This document shows positions 33,183-45,670 of a stretch of 64,000 nucleotides of DNA, one piece after another. The position numbers and the translations under genes were made by a program. The notes under the pieces were generated by a model, which saw nothing but the letters and a program-made list of their open reading frames with translations, was not told the DNA's origin and did no database searches. Each line of letters begins with the position of its first letter. Within the stretch, counting starts at the first letter, position 1. Origin of the DNA: Varanus komodoensis (lineage: Eukaryota > Chordata > Lepidosauria > Squamata > Varanidae); the NCBI RefSeq assembly GCF_004798865.1, contig NW_025335568.1, positions 53,787,162 through 53,851,161 of the forward strand. The letters run 5' to 3'.

Positions 33183-33290
33183 AACAAAATAGAAAGGTTC
33201 TGTGGAAACTTAAGGACAAACTAATTAACTTAGCATAAGCTTTTCTGGGTTACAGTCTATTTCATCAAAAAGTGCAATCCAAAACAAAAA
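33183..33290. repeat. Interspersed repeat with a 'caccttaaagac'-type core
   Basis: GGTTCTGTGGAAACTTAAGG, TTAGCATAAGCTTTTCTGGG and TTACAGTCTATTTCATCA resemble a widespread amniote repeat (GTAGCACCTTAAAGACTAAC...GAGCTTTCGTG...CACTTCATC). A second copy is at 39.14 kb. Confidence 0.45.
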
Positions 33291-35424
33291 GCAAACATGT
33301 GAAACAAAACTGTTATCCCAACTCCTCTCTCATTTTGATGCAGTTGGAATACACTTGGGAACTCAGCCAACTGGATGGCTAATGAAGATACTTTCATAAT
33401 GATAATCCCAAGAGCATCTCATTGCTGCAGCTGAGTTTTAAGAGGCAGGAGGATTTTCAAGCAGGTCAGGACTGAAGCCAGCAAATATTGAGGAAACAAT
33501 ATCCTGCCCATGTTCATAACAGAGTAGCTGGGGCTGAACAAAGTCACACCCAAGAACCAGTTCAGAAAAAAGGATGCAGGAATCAGGAGCTAGATTTTCT
33601 AGCAGCTTGTTGGGGATGCTTGCGGACATTTTAACCAGCAGCAACCTGCATTCCATCCACGCTTCCAGCTGCAGCTAATTTGGGAGTTTGGATAGTAACC
33701 TGACACTTGATCTAAGAGGAAAAACTTGTGCTGTGGATGGTGGTGTTTTGGGGGGCTGGGTGGCCATCCAATGTCCTGGTCAGTTCTCAGTCCTATCGGG
33801 AATGTGGGGCGGCCTACTGTTTATCTCTGAGGACTCTGGCTCTGGTTGAGCTTAATCCTGGTTTCCTCCTGAGCTACTGCCTCTAGTTCATCTTCAGGGA
33901 AGAGAGTCTTTGAGACCACGTAAATTAGGAGGATTATTGGAGATGGCATGACAAGCACTGATTTCTAGAGAATAACTGGTTGAACCCCTTGGAGCTTCTA
34001 AGGCAAGGTCCTAGTTCAGCTAAGCTCACATCTTGTCCCCAGATTCAGTACTGTTGCTTGCTGTCTCTTTGGTCCTCCCACTCCGAGGTAGGTCTCAATC
34101 CAAAGGCAAAGGAGAAATTTCTAGCCCTCAAGGAACATGAATGTCCCATTGTTAGAAGTCCTGGATTAATTGCCTGGTAATAGTTCCTCTTACTATAATC
34201 AAGACAGCAACATTCATTAGTGTATTGTTTAAATAGTTGTTCATTACACTGATGGTTGTTCTAATTTTTGTTTATTGAAGAATGTGGAGCACTACAGCAA
34301 GAATGCATAAGGTAGAGTTGCAAACTTGCCAAGCAGTAATTTCATGTTTTCTCTGATAAATAGGGGCCTGAAAGACCAACCAGCTCTGGATTTTTCTAGG
34401 CTCCACTACTCAACCCTAAGAATCATATTCTTCTCCTGCTTTTGCTCTGACTTGCCTGGTTCCATCATGGTTCCAGCCTGGCCTTCCAGTTTCATCCAGG
34501 TTCTTCCTGTCACCCACCAAAATCACATGCTGTCTGCCCAGGAAGCCATTATGTTTGGCTTAGCGATTCTTGAAGTACAACCAGAATGATATGAAGAAAG
34601 TATGATCAACATAGATCTGCCTGTGCAAACAATGGATCATTTCAAATTGCAGGTGAGTAGCTGAAAGTTTGAACAACAAATGCTCCCTACAATAGAACAA
34701 GGGTGGGCATAATTCAGTCTTGTGAGATCTTTTTCACTAGCAATTGCAAAATACTGGCTTGGGGTTGAGTGGGTCAAATGAGGTGAAATATCTACTGCTA
34801 CCACACCCCCAACATGCACGTACAGGTACAAACTACATTTGAGTTACTGCAGATCAGAGATTCTAACAAAATTCTAGAACTGGAATAAGACCTTCAAGAG
34901 ATCTTCTGCAAATCACCCAGAGATCTAGTAGTAGATTCCTTCTGTCACCCCTGCAACAGAAATATAGAATGTCCTGGAAAATCTCCCAACTAGAAGTGGG
35001 TTCTCTGACATGCCACAAAGCCATGTCATCGTTTTAAAGAAGCAAATGTCCAGCAGCATTTATGTGAATTGCATTATACTTCACAAATTACAGATTATGT
35101 TACATTTCATTACACTTTATAATTTTATAAGATCGACTGTAAAATCCTAAGCAGGTTTACTTTAGAAAAACTACCACAGAGTTTGCCGGGTCATACTGTC
35201 CAGTACATTCACCCAGAATTGCAAAATAAATTAATTGACCAATTTGTGCAACAGAGCTGATATAGATAAGCTAAGCGTATCATCCGAGCCTTCAGTGCAA
35301 GGTTTTACTGGGACATATCTCAATACATCAAATACAAAATTCCCATTGTTGCTAGCAACTGCAATCCTTTACTATCAGCATAAGGCTAAAGCAATGGCTT
35401 GACTCATGGGATGGCAGCAGGTTT

Positions 35425-35650
35425 TTATGGACCATCTAGTCTGACATCCTGTTCAACATCCTAATGCTCCTGGAGGCGCTTCCCCAACAGTTGCATGCCC
35501 AGCCCCTGCCTGAAGAGCTCCACTCACTCCTCTTATGTAATCGGTCCCATTGTCAAACTACTCTTATGGCTTCCCCCAACGTTCTAACAAAATCTCCTAT
35601 CCAGTTACTTAAGCCTATTTGATCCAGTCCTCTGGCAAGACCATTTGCTT
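35425..35650 (-). mobile_element. CR1 3' end, antisense
   Basis: GGACCATCTAGTCTGACATC, CCCCTGCCTGAAGAGCTCCA and a run of the reversed 3' UTR ending near GATCCAGTCC. Diverged. Confidence 0.5.
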
Positions 35651-36302
35651 TTAAGTGAGATAACTGTGGTCCTAATGCACCTGGCGTACATCAGGTGGAA
35701 ACAGATGTAGACGCAGCAAAGGATCCTTCATACGCTGATCAAAATAAGCATTGTACTAAAATGAAGAAAATACATGGATAAGCAATTTTGCATTCAGCAA
35801 TGCAACTGAGTTCAACGTAATTCTTAAATGCAAAATACCTAATCTAGTGTTTTATAAATGCTCCCAAATATAATGGTGTGTTCATGTTTCTTATTTTGGG
35901 ATTTGTAAAATCACTGAGCATCTTCTGTAAGGAACAACTACTGGTGAAGCATCACAGAACTGTGCTAAAAATATTGTTGCAATTTATTGCACGGGTCTCA
36001 TTAATTCCAATGGCAATTTTGTGTAGAAAAAATTCACATATATATCCCACATTTATCTATTTATCCACTGGAAATTAAGCACGCTCTATCCTTTGGAAAT
36101 TTCCCTGCTGCAAGCCACAAAGAGGCAGCCAGTTAAAACGGCTGTGTTCTTGCACAATTCATTTCAGTGGGGTTCGTGCTGGTGGATTTCCACTAGATTG
36201 CAACCAACACATTCCCAAAGCCTACTTCATCTGAAGAAAAAAGTGCCTACTTTTTTTGAAATATCGAACTTATTCTCTGTGGTTTCTCTAACTTCTGGTG
36301 AT

Positions 36303-36385
36303 GACCCAATTTGTTGTTCTACTGTGCAGTCTCAGACTTATGACCATCCTAGGAATGAATGCCCCCCAAAACAACCCAATACAAA
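36303..36385 (-). mobile_element. BovB 3' tail, short antisense piece
   Basis: CAGTCTCAGACTTATGACCA and TCCTAGGAATGAATGCCCCC match the reverse of the BovB end (compare CTGACTTATGACAACCCTAT at 46.73 kb). Confidence 0.4.
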
Positions 36386-38262
36386 TCAATAAATATAGGT
36401 CATATTGTACATCAGACTATATCCAACTTTGCTTTTATGCACTAGAATAGACTGATAATGCCATAATAAACATTGCATTTCCCCAGCCAAAATATTGTAA
36501 TTGATATTTTGTATGCATTGAAAACTGTGGACAATACCATTTCTACTTATGTAACTTGCTGATGACTTCATGCATTCCACCATGTGCTAAACAGACAAGA
36601 CACAATATTCCATCAGTATCACATGGGAATACACTCCAAACATGTGAGGTGCTTAAAGAGGGCAATTCTAAGGAAAAGGAAACCAGTCTATCACTTTCAT
36701 ATTTTTAGCCAATGAATTTCAGTGAACTTGTCAGGTGTTTTTGCATTACAGGTATTCCCTGGGCTTTGCTTCCCTGGAGTTACTTTACAACAAGAGGATG
36801 CTATTAATCAGCATCCACAATTCTGGCTGGCCTTGGTTGCCAAACCAAAAACTGCGGTCATCCAGACTTTGATCATTCTCTGGTCTCTGACCTCATGCCT
36901 CTGTCTGAAGCACCCAATAATAGTGACCATGAGCAATGGTTTCTATTGAATAGTTTTCAAAAATGTAACTGATATTAAGTATAAAGTTTATTTTTTCCTT
37001 TCGGAGTATTTTTTGCGGGGGAGATATTTGGACAAATTCCTTTGGGAAAACACAAACACATCAAAGCTAATGCAGCGAGCAATACGCAGGCAAGGGGGTG
37101 CCTCCTGTCTAGAGATCCATTTCTTTGTTATCTGCAAGGTGATCCTACTCACAGTCCTGTAGTAACACGTATGATCTTTTTTGCTTTGGGGACACATGGA
37201 TTCATCCAATCCCTCATGCACCTTTGGAATGTTCCCAAGTTCTCTGTGATTTGTCAGAACACATCAGATGCAATTTTAATTTTTCCACAGGTAAGAAAGC
37301 TGGATTTTGCATATGCAGAGCTTTTCGTGGAATTACTGACATAGAACTGGATACTTGGGGCAAAGCTGGCACCATTTAGCACCACCCTAAAACTGAGGTG
37401 ATAGAAACCTGCCTTAAACCATTGAGATGTTGATATTTTTCCTCCTTAAAATGACTTCCAAGCATTAGAATATTTTGTCACATTTCTATAGCTGTTAAAC
37501 AGCAAGACATACAACAAGAGATGCTCCAAAAATTCACAATAAACATTTTGTATTATGAACATACCAAGTTCAAATATACGGAAGGTTCTGAGGGTGTGAA
37601 TAAACCAAAACACATGCACAGATGCTTGTTAGCAGACAGAATTAGCTTAAGTGCACCTGTATTAATTAACAGGCCCAAATGGCAGCTCTTTCCAAATTAT
37701 ATGAATGGCACTACTGAACAGTACTGCATAAGAACAATATTTCTTTTATTTTGGTTCTACATTTACAAGAGAATATATAGTGCTTTTTACATAGTACAAC
37801 TTACATTCGACTAGAGGATTCCTTGTCCATATCAGTGGAGCTATGCTTTGTTTTTATTTGCTCAATCAATAAATGACAGTAAAGTATATCAGTTCAGAAT
37901 TGCTTCCTTCAATGAAAATCATTATTCAACACAGCAATTTAAAAATCCAATTTCATCTGATAACAAATCCACCAGTCCTGTGAAACATAGCTGATGTCAA
38001 GCTTCAAGATAATCCAAACAATCTCCATTCTTAAAAAGGAAAAGGTTTCAGTAGTCATTGTTGCAGAAAAATCTAAAGAAATATGGACAATGGCTGCCAA
38101 AAGCATTAGAAACTAGAGGAGGTTTAGTTTTTTTTTCCAGAAATCTGACCATAACGTATGTACTTTGCAAATGCAGTTTCCAATGGCTTGTTTTCCCTCA
38201 CAATTTTATTTGGAAAGTTACTTTCTATCTCATGTATAGAACTTCTAGGAAATCTTTCTATA

Positions 38263-38420
38263 TATGTATGTATGTATGTATGTATGTACCATCATGTTCC
38301 TTCAAGGAGCTCAAAGCTATTGTATTTGGCCAATTTATTATCCCAAAGACTTATGTGAGAAAGAACCCACTGTCTGAGATAGGTTAGGCTGGGAGAAAGA
38401 AACTTGTCCAGGGCTGCCCA
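38263..38420 (-). repeat. (TATG)n microsatellite and SINE-like tail, antisense
   Basis: A TATG/ATGT run (38263-38288), then TCAAGGAGCTCAAAGCTATT and GAGATAGGTTAGGCTGGGAG, which recall the reversed SINE body (compare 32.78-32.87 kb). Confidence 0.45.
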
Positions 38421-39142
38421 ATCACCTTCCTGATTAGGAAGGTGTCTTCGCTCACTTCTTTCTCTGTACTAATATGCCACTGTGCCTATTTCAGTGTGAT
38501 TGTTAATAATTCATTAAACCTCATCCCGGGAGGCAGGGGGAACAAATTCAAATAGATGCCTTCATACTGCTGGAACTTAGTTGGCAACATAAGTCATGCT
38601 CAGTCAAAGCTCACAGTAAGTCCTCACTAAAAACTGCGTTTTATAAACTTTATCTCTTCCTAATCATGTATCTGTGTGGCTAAACCTGAACATGCTTATT
38701 CAGAATGAAGTTCCATTGTATCCATGTGAATTATTTCCAGGCTGAAGTATTCAGAACTGGAATGCCTGTCTCAGAAAAGCAACAAATCTTAGGCTCACAG
38801 AAAACATGTGGCATGATGGAAATAACAACAGATTCTCATCGCAGTGGTAAATCTGAAATCCGGTAACAGCACTGACCCCACATTTGTTAATACAGATTTA
38901 CTTGACTTGGGCAGAGATTAAATTATTTCCTCAGCTGCATGGGCAGAGGGAAGGATCAAAACTGAATACAGCAGTGGTTCTACTTCCATGCTCTTAAATC
39001 TTTAGGGAATAAGAGAATGAGCGACCTATCATTGCTTTATACATAAATAGATGATCTCAGTTCCATTAGCAAATGACTCGAGCATTTGTAATGTAACCAC
39101 TTCCAAACCTCCAGCATTAAAGAACCCCTTCCAGAGGAGTCG

Positions 39143-39245
39143 TCTTTTGCAGCAAGAGCAACAAGTCTTGTGGCACCTTAAAGACGAGCAAACAAAGCAT
39201 GGCACGAGCTCTTGTGGACTACAGTCAATTTCAGTAGATGTGCAC
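39143..39245. repeat. Interspersed repeat with a 'caccttaaagac' core, second copy
   Basis: CAACAAGTCTTGTGGCACCT, TAAAGACGAGCAAACAAAGC and GGACTACAGTCAATTTCAGT show the core, spacing and end words of this amniote-wide repeat, seen also at 33.2 kb. Confidence 0.5.
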
Positions 39246-39526
39246 AGAGATGCAGGTTTCCTCACTGTCTCTTCTGCAGAGCAGGCCTTGGCAGTACCCA
39301 AAGTTGGCAGTCTGTTGCAAGTGCAACAGAAGCTAGTGCTCCTTGAAGCAGTTCCAGAGTTAGATGAAACTAGCATCTCTGGATCCGTACAGGTCACTGG
39401 AGCTCCCTTCCACGAGCTTCACTGACTCATTTAGTTCCAGAAGTTCTTGTTACAGCTTGTTTCTGGTTGCTCTAGGATATAGGCAGGGAGACGACAGATC
39501 TCCAAATGATTTTGACTTGAGTTCCT

Positions 39527-39605
39527 AGAAGCCTTTGCCGGCATGGCCAATGGTCAGGCATGATGGGAGCTGAAGTCCCCAACATCAGGATATCTACCTA
39601 TTACC
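39527..39605. mobile_element. hAT-like MITE, inner fragment
   Basis: GCCGGCATGGCCAATGGTCA and GATGGGAGCTGAAGTCCCCA are inner words of the short hAT family (compare 18.65 kb). It lies in the KCNG3 3' flank. Confidence 0.4.
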
Positions 39606-41119
39606 CACCCTGAAATCTTACCACTATACTAGTGGTTCTTCCTGCTGGCACAAGGGCAGCTTCTGGATACTGCCCCTTGTGTGACAGAAGCTGGACAGTA
39701 TCCTTGGATGGATATTAATACAGGCAGTTATTTAGGCCACTAGGGCTTGGCCATCACTCTGCACAACCTGGAAATGTGCCTCAGTATATAACCAACAATC
39801 CGTTCTGGCTACACACTGTGGGAGGAGACTGCTGGTAACGGCAAGCAAATGTTCTCTTCTTGCCAGCCATGCCTGATGGAACCTCTGATTGAGTTCTGAA
39901 GAACAGGTTGCTCTGTAATGCTGTCTGGAAGCCACAGCTGTTGCTTGTCAGAGGGTCTGATGTTAAGAGCAGGATGTTATTTAGGTTCACAGGGGTCCAT
40001 GGGAAAGAACAAAACCCAAATACCTTTCCTAGGTAGAGCTGCAAATGGCATGGAGGAAGAATCATTGCTCAGAGTTTACCCATCTGTCTCTCTGTCAAGT
40101 TTGTAGGCACAGTTGTCTCTGGTCAGTCCCCCCACCCCCGCACTGGTGTTGTTGAAGCCCTGGAGGTGATGGCACAAGAAGGGGGCCTGCCTCAAGCAAG
40201 AATGTTTTCTATTGCTTAACTCCCACTTGCTGACATTAAGTAGTCCAAAAAACCCCCATGCATCCCCTTTGTTTAATTCCAAGGCCATCTCTGTCCTGGA
40301 AGAAGGTTGTTACTCAAGAATTGATTTGGGGAGGATGCAGCTGTGCCATTTCAAGAACATTTAATAAGCTTGCCTAACATTTTGCCAGAAGTCCTTCCAA
40401 TCACAATTTATGCATGACTGCCATCCAGACAGCTTCATCGGACGTATCAAATAGGCCTTTCATAGCAAGCAGGGCAACTGGCTTTCCCACTCCCAGGAGA
40501 GCAAGCTTCCTTCCCCAGGCTGAATTGCAGACTGTGATTTCCCCCCGATTTCAAGAATGCCTTGCTGTATGGTACAAGTGGCAGTTGATCAAAGAGATAA
40601 ATCTAAGCCTTTCACCTGGATTGTGGCCAAGCGATGTGCAAGCTCCAGATGTTCTCATGCTTAGAGCAGACCCACTGAAATCAATGGGACAAATTGGTGG
40701 AATCTCACCTACGTGCCACTGAATTCAGTGGTTCTTCTTTAGGTATGACTAAGTCCAGATGCAAGCCAGTGTGTTCCTAAAAACAGAACTTGAACTGTGT
40801 ATCTTAAAAAGTTCCCAAATCATGGACATTTTACAAAATGCATGTGCTTCATCCTAAATAGTGCATACCACTGCAACGTCCAAAGGGCTGGAGAGTACGG
40901 TGAGCTGGAGACTCTCAAGGAGCTAAGATTCTGTTTCCATCCTCGTGAATCTTGGCTGCTATGAGACAAAGAGCAAGTGACCGTCCTTCAGGTGGAGAAG
41001 GCGAACCTCTTCCTCTGAGGGCAAAGCCCGTCAATCACCAAAGAGGGAAGGATCAAGGAGGGCCCGGTTAATTCCTACAATATGTTAAATGCTACTATGA
41101 AATGCTGTTGTGCTCTTCA

Positions 41120-41765
41120 TTAATTTAAGAATTCAGCAGAGAGGCTCCTGCTGTACCTAGCAGAGCGAAATTTGAGCTCATGGTAACATTGCACAAAGCT
41201 GTGATAGATGAAAGTAATAGGCAGGGCCAGCAAAACAATCCCACTGACCACACAAATCCCTCCAAGAATCCTTCCAGGTATAGTGATGGGACAAACGTCA
41301 CCGTAACCAACGGTGGTCATAGAAATGATAACCCACCAGCAAGCGGCTGGGATGCTAGCATAGCCTTCATTGGGCTTCCCTATTTTCAGCCCATGTTCAA
41401 GGAGCTGGGCAAGTGCACTGAAGATTGCCATGGCGACACAAACAAAGACGAGCAGCATCACCATCTCCCTATAGCATCGCTTTAAAGTCAGGCCAAGTGT
41501 CTGCAGGCCGATGAAGTGACGGGCGAGTTTAATTACCCAAAAAATCCGCATCATTCTCAGGACCCTCAACGTGACTCCAGCCCTCTGGAGCTGAGAATTC
41601 TCCCCTGTAAAAACAGTCATCAGCACAGAGATGTAGTAAGGTGTTATTGCCAGCAAGTCAATGATGTTCAGGGGTCTCTTGACAAACTCACACTTGTTTT
41701 TGGATACGATGAACCTCACAATGCACTCTGCAGTGAACCAGCCTATGCAGATCGCTTCAATTATC
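41120..41765 (-). CDS. KCNG3: KCNG3 coding exon 2 (S2 to C-terminus)
   Basis: Final exon of KCNG3 (Kv10.1, also called Kv6.3), an electrically silent Kv alpha subunit that modifies Kv2 channels at the plasma membrane. It starts after a CTCTCAACAG acceptor in phase 2 and reads (G)IIEAICIGWFTAECIVRF, which is S2. S3 follows (NIIDLLAITPYYISVLMT), then S4 (LRVLRMMRIFWVIKLARHF), S5 (MVMLLVFVCVAMAIFSA), the pore helix (SIPAACWWVIISM), the selectivity filter TVGYGD (bases 41297-41320) and S6 (GGICVVSGIVLLALPITFIY). It ends RSARYSRSLSAEFLN and stops at TAA. S6 lacks the Pro-X-Pro hinge of Shaker/Kv2-type channels, as is usual for silent subunits. The match to human Kv10.1, from memory, is nearly residue for residue apart from the S5-pore turret (KIGKPNEGYA). 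The frame is intact. Confidence 0.97.
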
Positions 41766-44379
41766 CTGTTGAGAGAAACACAAGCAGAACAGCTCAATTC
41801 CTGTGCAGACATTGATTTGGCAGTACGTTTTTTTGTGTTAGGTTTTTGAAGGGGGATGTGCACATCTTGACACCGACAGACTCAGACTTTTAGTAGATAA
41901 GCATGCCCAATACAAATTTTTACTGGATTTGGGTCCGGTTTAGAGATACCACTTCCTAGTGGCTATCAGGAGAACAGTAATGAATTAGAGGCTGCTACAT
42001 AACCTTCTCACCTGATTTTGTTTCATTTATGCTTTGCTTTTATATACTGCCATTTGCAGAATAATAATATGGTTTTCACTTAGTAAATTTGGTGTGGAAG
42101 AATTTATAGTTTATGGCTTTCTGGAACATGCTCAAATTATAGGACTTGCTTCTGTCTGACCATGCATAGAATTGCACCGTAAAATTCAGGAAAATTTGGT
42201 CAGGTCAATTCTTTATCCCTTGCATGAAGTAAATGTTAGCAAATAGTAGGCATTAGCAGGTTTTACAGCAAAGTAAAACTATAGATCTGTGTGCAAGTTT
42301 GTGTGTTTGGATCAAATTATACTTAGTTTTATTCCCCTTCAGGCGACTAATCTGAGCCCTTTTCAAATTATTTCTCAGATAAATAATTACCAGTCAGCTG
42401 TAAAACAACCCAAGCATTCCTCCAAGGTGGCAGAAGTCAGTGAACTGAACAGAAGAGAACAGAACGCTGTGTCACTACACCCTTAAATCAGAGTGCCAGA
42501 TAATCAGGTGGGAGAAAAGTTGTTCAAACGGAGCCCTTCAAATAACATTCACTGTTCTAATTCAAGCTCACTACCATGTTCAAACATGGCTAAAAGCTGT
42601 TGAAAGGATGCCTATTTAATCACCATAACAAAGCCAATCATCAAAATATTGCCCTTGGTCTGAGGCTGACCACTTACTCTAGAATTGCTAATCTGAAACT
42701 TCTCCTCTATCCGCCACCCAAAGTACTCTAATCTATATCCATGTTCTGTTCTCAAGGAACCAAGTTGCAGTGAAGTAAAAACCCAGCCCACCAGCCTTGG
42801 TTACCATGCAAGCCACAGAGCTCTCCACGGCAGTTTTTTGGGGGAAGTTCATGAGAAAGACATGAATGTGGGTCTGTTCTGATACCAGAGAAAGGGGGAG
42901 CTCCTGAACCAATCCATGTGCTTTCTAGAATCCTAGGTTGCTCTTTTCTATAGCCAAGGTAGCTTACCCTATTGCCTCTGGCTGCAGTCCTAAACACAGT
43001 TCCCTGGGAGTGAGCTTCACCACAGCTTTTGTTTCCAGCTGGCTCCAGGCTGGCAAAAGCAAATGGCTTTGTTCCCTCTTCTGCATTAACTGCAGACAAT
43101 AGGAGTGCTGCAGGTTTACTCTGACTGCAGCAATGGTCAGCAGCTAGACTGGCTGGCAGCCCATTCCACAGAACTAGAGTGAGGGGTCCAATCTCTTCCT
43201 ACTAACTTTCTGCCACCAGGGCACTCACAGCTAGAAGAAGCTGAACGTCACAGATCAAAGCACAGCTGCCACCAAAATGTACCAAGGTAATCAAAATTCT
43301 GTGCCAAGAAATGCAGGGCCTGCAGCTTGTAGAAATTAAGAACCTAGCAGTATTTTCCATTGGTGAAACTTCATCTAAGCCCATCTTAGTTTCAGGACAT
43401 GTAAGTGCACTTACAAGAATGGCAGACCACAAAGGGCTTCGAGGAAGCTGTCACTTTATATTTACATTATGCAATTCGAATGCCAACAAGGGAGACCCAA
43501 TAATAGTGACCATGTATATTTTATACTAAAATATATGCGGTTGCTATTTTCTCGTCTTGTGTTGGGTGGAATAAATGTGCTGGTCCTGTAATATGCAGGA
43601 TGACTTGCCCTATTTTGTATCTTTCCTCTGCCTGTCATTTCTTTTTACCTGAAGGATTCCAATGACTGGGTTTACAACCCATCATCAGGTCCCCTTTAAA
43701 AGGGATTTTGACAGGACACTGGAGCTGGGGGTGGGGGTTGGACTGGGATATATAGCCATTTGTGTCTCACCCGCACAAGCCCCACCACCCTGTCAAATCA
43801 TCCTTTTGAACAGACCCAGGGTTGTGACAGCTAGTTGTCAAACCTGCTTTTCCCCAGAAAGAGTGTGGAGGTGCAGTCACTCTAAAGGGACTGTCTGTGG
43901 CTGTAACAATGGGAGTGATGAGAGACAAGAAAGCAAAAGCTGCAAGTGCCAAAAAGTTGTGATTAGCTGAAACCAGCACATACTACAGTAGAGAAGGGAA
44001 AGACATTCTTCCCACAGTGTCTCCAGGGGTATCCATAGAACAGAGGGGTGAAGGAAGGAAGTCTGATCGTTTGTTGGGTGTACTATGGGCTATTTGCACA
44101 ACAACCAAGCCACCATGGCTTATTGCCCAAGTAGGTTGTCATGGTACCTTGACATACCTGGTATCTCTGCTCTTATAAATCTAGAGTTATAAAACTGGGA
44201 GAATTCAGCAAGGACTCATCTGTAGTTGGACCATTTAATTCTGTGCAGGAATCCCCCTCCACAGGATTAACCAGACTCCTGAGGGCATCAGCACAGCAGA
44301 AGCAAATTCCATTTTATTCTTGTAGCCATGATGATGTTATGATTTAAGTGAGCTGAAAATGTAGAATGCACATACTCAG

Positions 44380-44382
<3 letters not shown>

Positions 44383-44427
<45 letters not shown>

Positions 44428-44525
44428 CTCGCTCTCGCTCTCGCTCTCTCTCTCTCTCGTGTGGGTGTGGGTGTGGGTGTGGGTGTGGGTGTGGGTGTGG
44501 GTGTGGGTGTGGGTGTGGGTGTGGG

Positions 44526-44588
<63 letters not shown>
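44383..44588. repeat. Compound (CT)n-(GTGGGT)n-(GA)n microsatellite
   Basis: A pyrimidine tract (44383-44458, CT with four interspersed G bases giving CTCTCG units), then eleven GTGGGT units (about 44461-44526) and GTGTGTG, then a pure (GA) tract to 44588. The outer arms are reverse complements, so either strand can fold into a long hairpin. The middle has eleven GGG runs with TGT spacers, the classic G-quadruplex pattern. The long Leu-Ser, Val-Trp and Arg-Glu open frames are repeat artefacts. Confidence 0.95.
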
Positions 44589-44593
<5 letters not shown>

Positions 44594-44984
44594 TCAGGGT
44601 TGGCAACCACTCTAACAGATAAGAAATCTAGAAGTTATAAAGAGGCAGGGAGCAGATTAGTGTCGAGCGCTTTAAAGGTGAAGTACACAAGGCTCATAAA
44701 TGTCTGAAGCACTGAGCTCTCACACTCCCCCAAAAAGTGAGGAGGGAATGTGTGACTTGTTTCCCTGGCTTCACTCAAATTACCTGCAGAGCTACAGAGA
44801 GAATCTGCAGAGAGCACCATTCAGAGAGGAGGTCCACCCAGAGGCAAAGGGTTACCATGGCACTGTGCCCACAAAGGGCACCAAATCCTATGCACTGTGG
44901 TACCCAAAGATCATCGAAAGTACAGATGTTTCATGGGAAGCCAAGGCCAAGAGCATTCACACCAATGACTTCCCAGTCACTGTG

Positions 44985-45392
44985 TGTGGGTGTCAAAGTC
45001 GGAGAGTGAAGAAAGCTGAGAGGAAGAAAATGGATGCATTTGAAATGTAGTGCTGAAGGAGAGCTTTGCAAATACCCTGGACTGACAGAAAGAAGAACAA
45101 GCTGGTCTGAGGTCAACTCAAGCCAGAAATTTCCCTACAAGCAAAAATTACAAAACTGGGGCTGTCATATTTGGACACATCATGAGAAGGCAAGACTCAC
45201 TGGAGAAAGTCAAAGGCAGAAGAAGAGGAAGACCAGTGATGAGACAGATCAATTCCATAAAGGAAGTCACGGCCCTGAGTTTACAAGAGCTGAGCAGGGC
45301 TGTCATGGATTGGACATTTTTGGGGGCTTTCCTTTATCGGCTCGCCATAAGTTAGAGTTAACTTGATGGCATGTAACAACAACAATAATGGT
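44985..45392 (+). mobile_element. BovB LINE ORF end and 3' UTR, sense
   Basis: GGAGAGTGAAGAAAGCTGAG, GCATTTGAAATGTAGTGCTG, ACATCATGAGAAGGCAAGAC, GAGACAGATCAATTCCATAA, GGATTGGACATTTTTGGGGG and ACTTGATGGCATGTAACAAC follow the BovB order to the last base of the tail. Stops are present. Confidence 0.8.
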
Positions 45393-45439
45393 ACACAACA
45401 AATAAAAAGGGCTACAGATGTGCTAAGATATTAGCCAGT

Positions 45440-45670
45440 AATTTAGTATGCTTACAGCATAATCCTATGCATATCTACTATCTTGTTCTTGGTGGTTTTA
45501 ATCTGAATTTATGTACTGGAGTGGTTTTATTTTTGTTTCTGGATTCATTCCGCACTGTTTTTATTCTTTGTTTTAATATTTCTATTTATGTTTGAAATGT
45601 ATCCATGCTACCTAGAGAACTTGGGCTACCAGGTGGTACTGTAAGATACTGTAAAAGTATAGAAATAAAC
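45440..45670 (+). mobile_element. Possible L2-like 3' UTR
   Basis: T-rich stretch with TTTTAATATTTCTATTTATG followed by a CTACCTAGAGAACTTGGGCT block in the position of the usual GCCRCCYAGAG motif. Weak. Confidence 0.3.

Larger units (their letters stand above)
19114..41119. other. Intergenic region COX7A2L to KCNG3, including the KCNG3 3' UTR
   Basis: About 22 kb between the COX7A2L start and the KCNG3 stop. The KCNG3 3' UTR must occupy the right part, but its end is not clear: the nearest variant ATTAAA on the minus strand is at 40365-40360 and canonical AATAAA candidates lie further left. Recognisable repeats are listed separately. I see nothing identifiable in about 20300-24100 (except a small palindrome near 20950), 25900-27480, 31250-32620, 33300-35400 and 36400-38250. 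Confidence 0.7.

Noticed and set aside
39029-39425. Frames of 122 and 124 codons on opposite strands
   Set aside because: Mirror frames over a stretch that includes an interspersed repeat; no domain.
41180-41849. Plus-strand frames of about 100 codons over KCNG3 exon 2
   Set aside because: Antisense shadows of the channel exon.
44344-44707. Overlapping long open frames with Leu-Ser, Val-Trp and Arg-Glu repeats on both strands
   Set aside because: They are translations of the CT/GTGGGT/GA microsatellite and have no non-repeat content.
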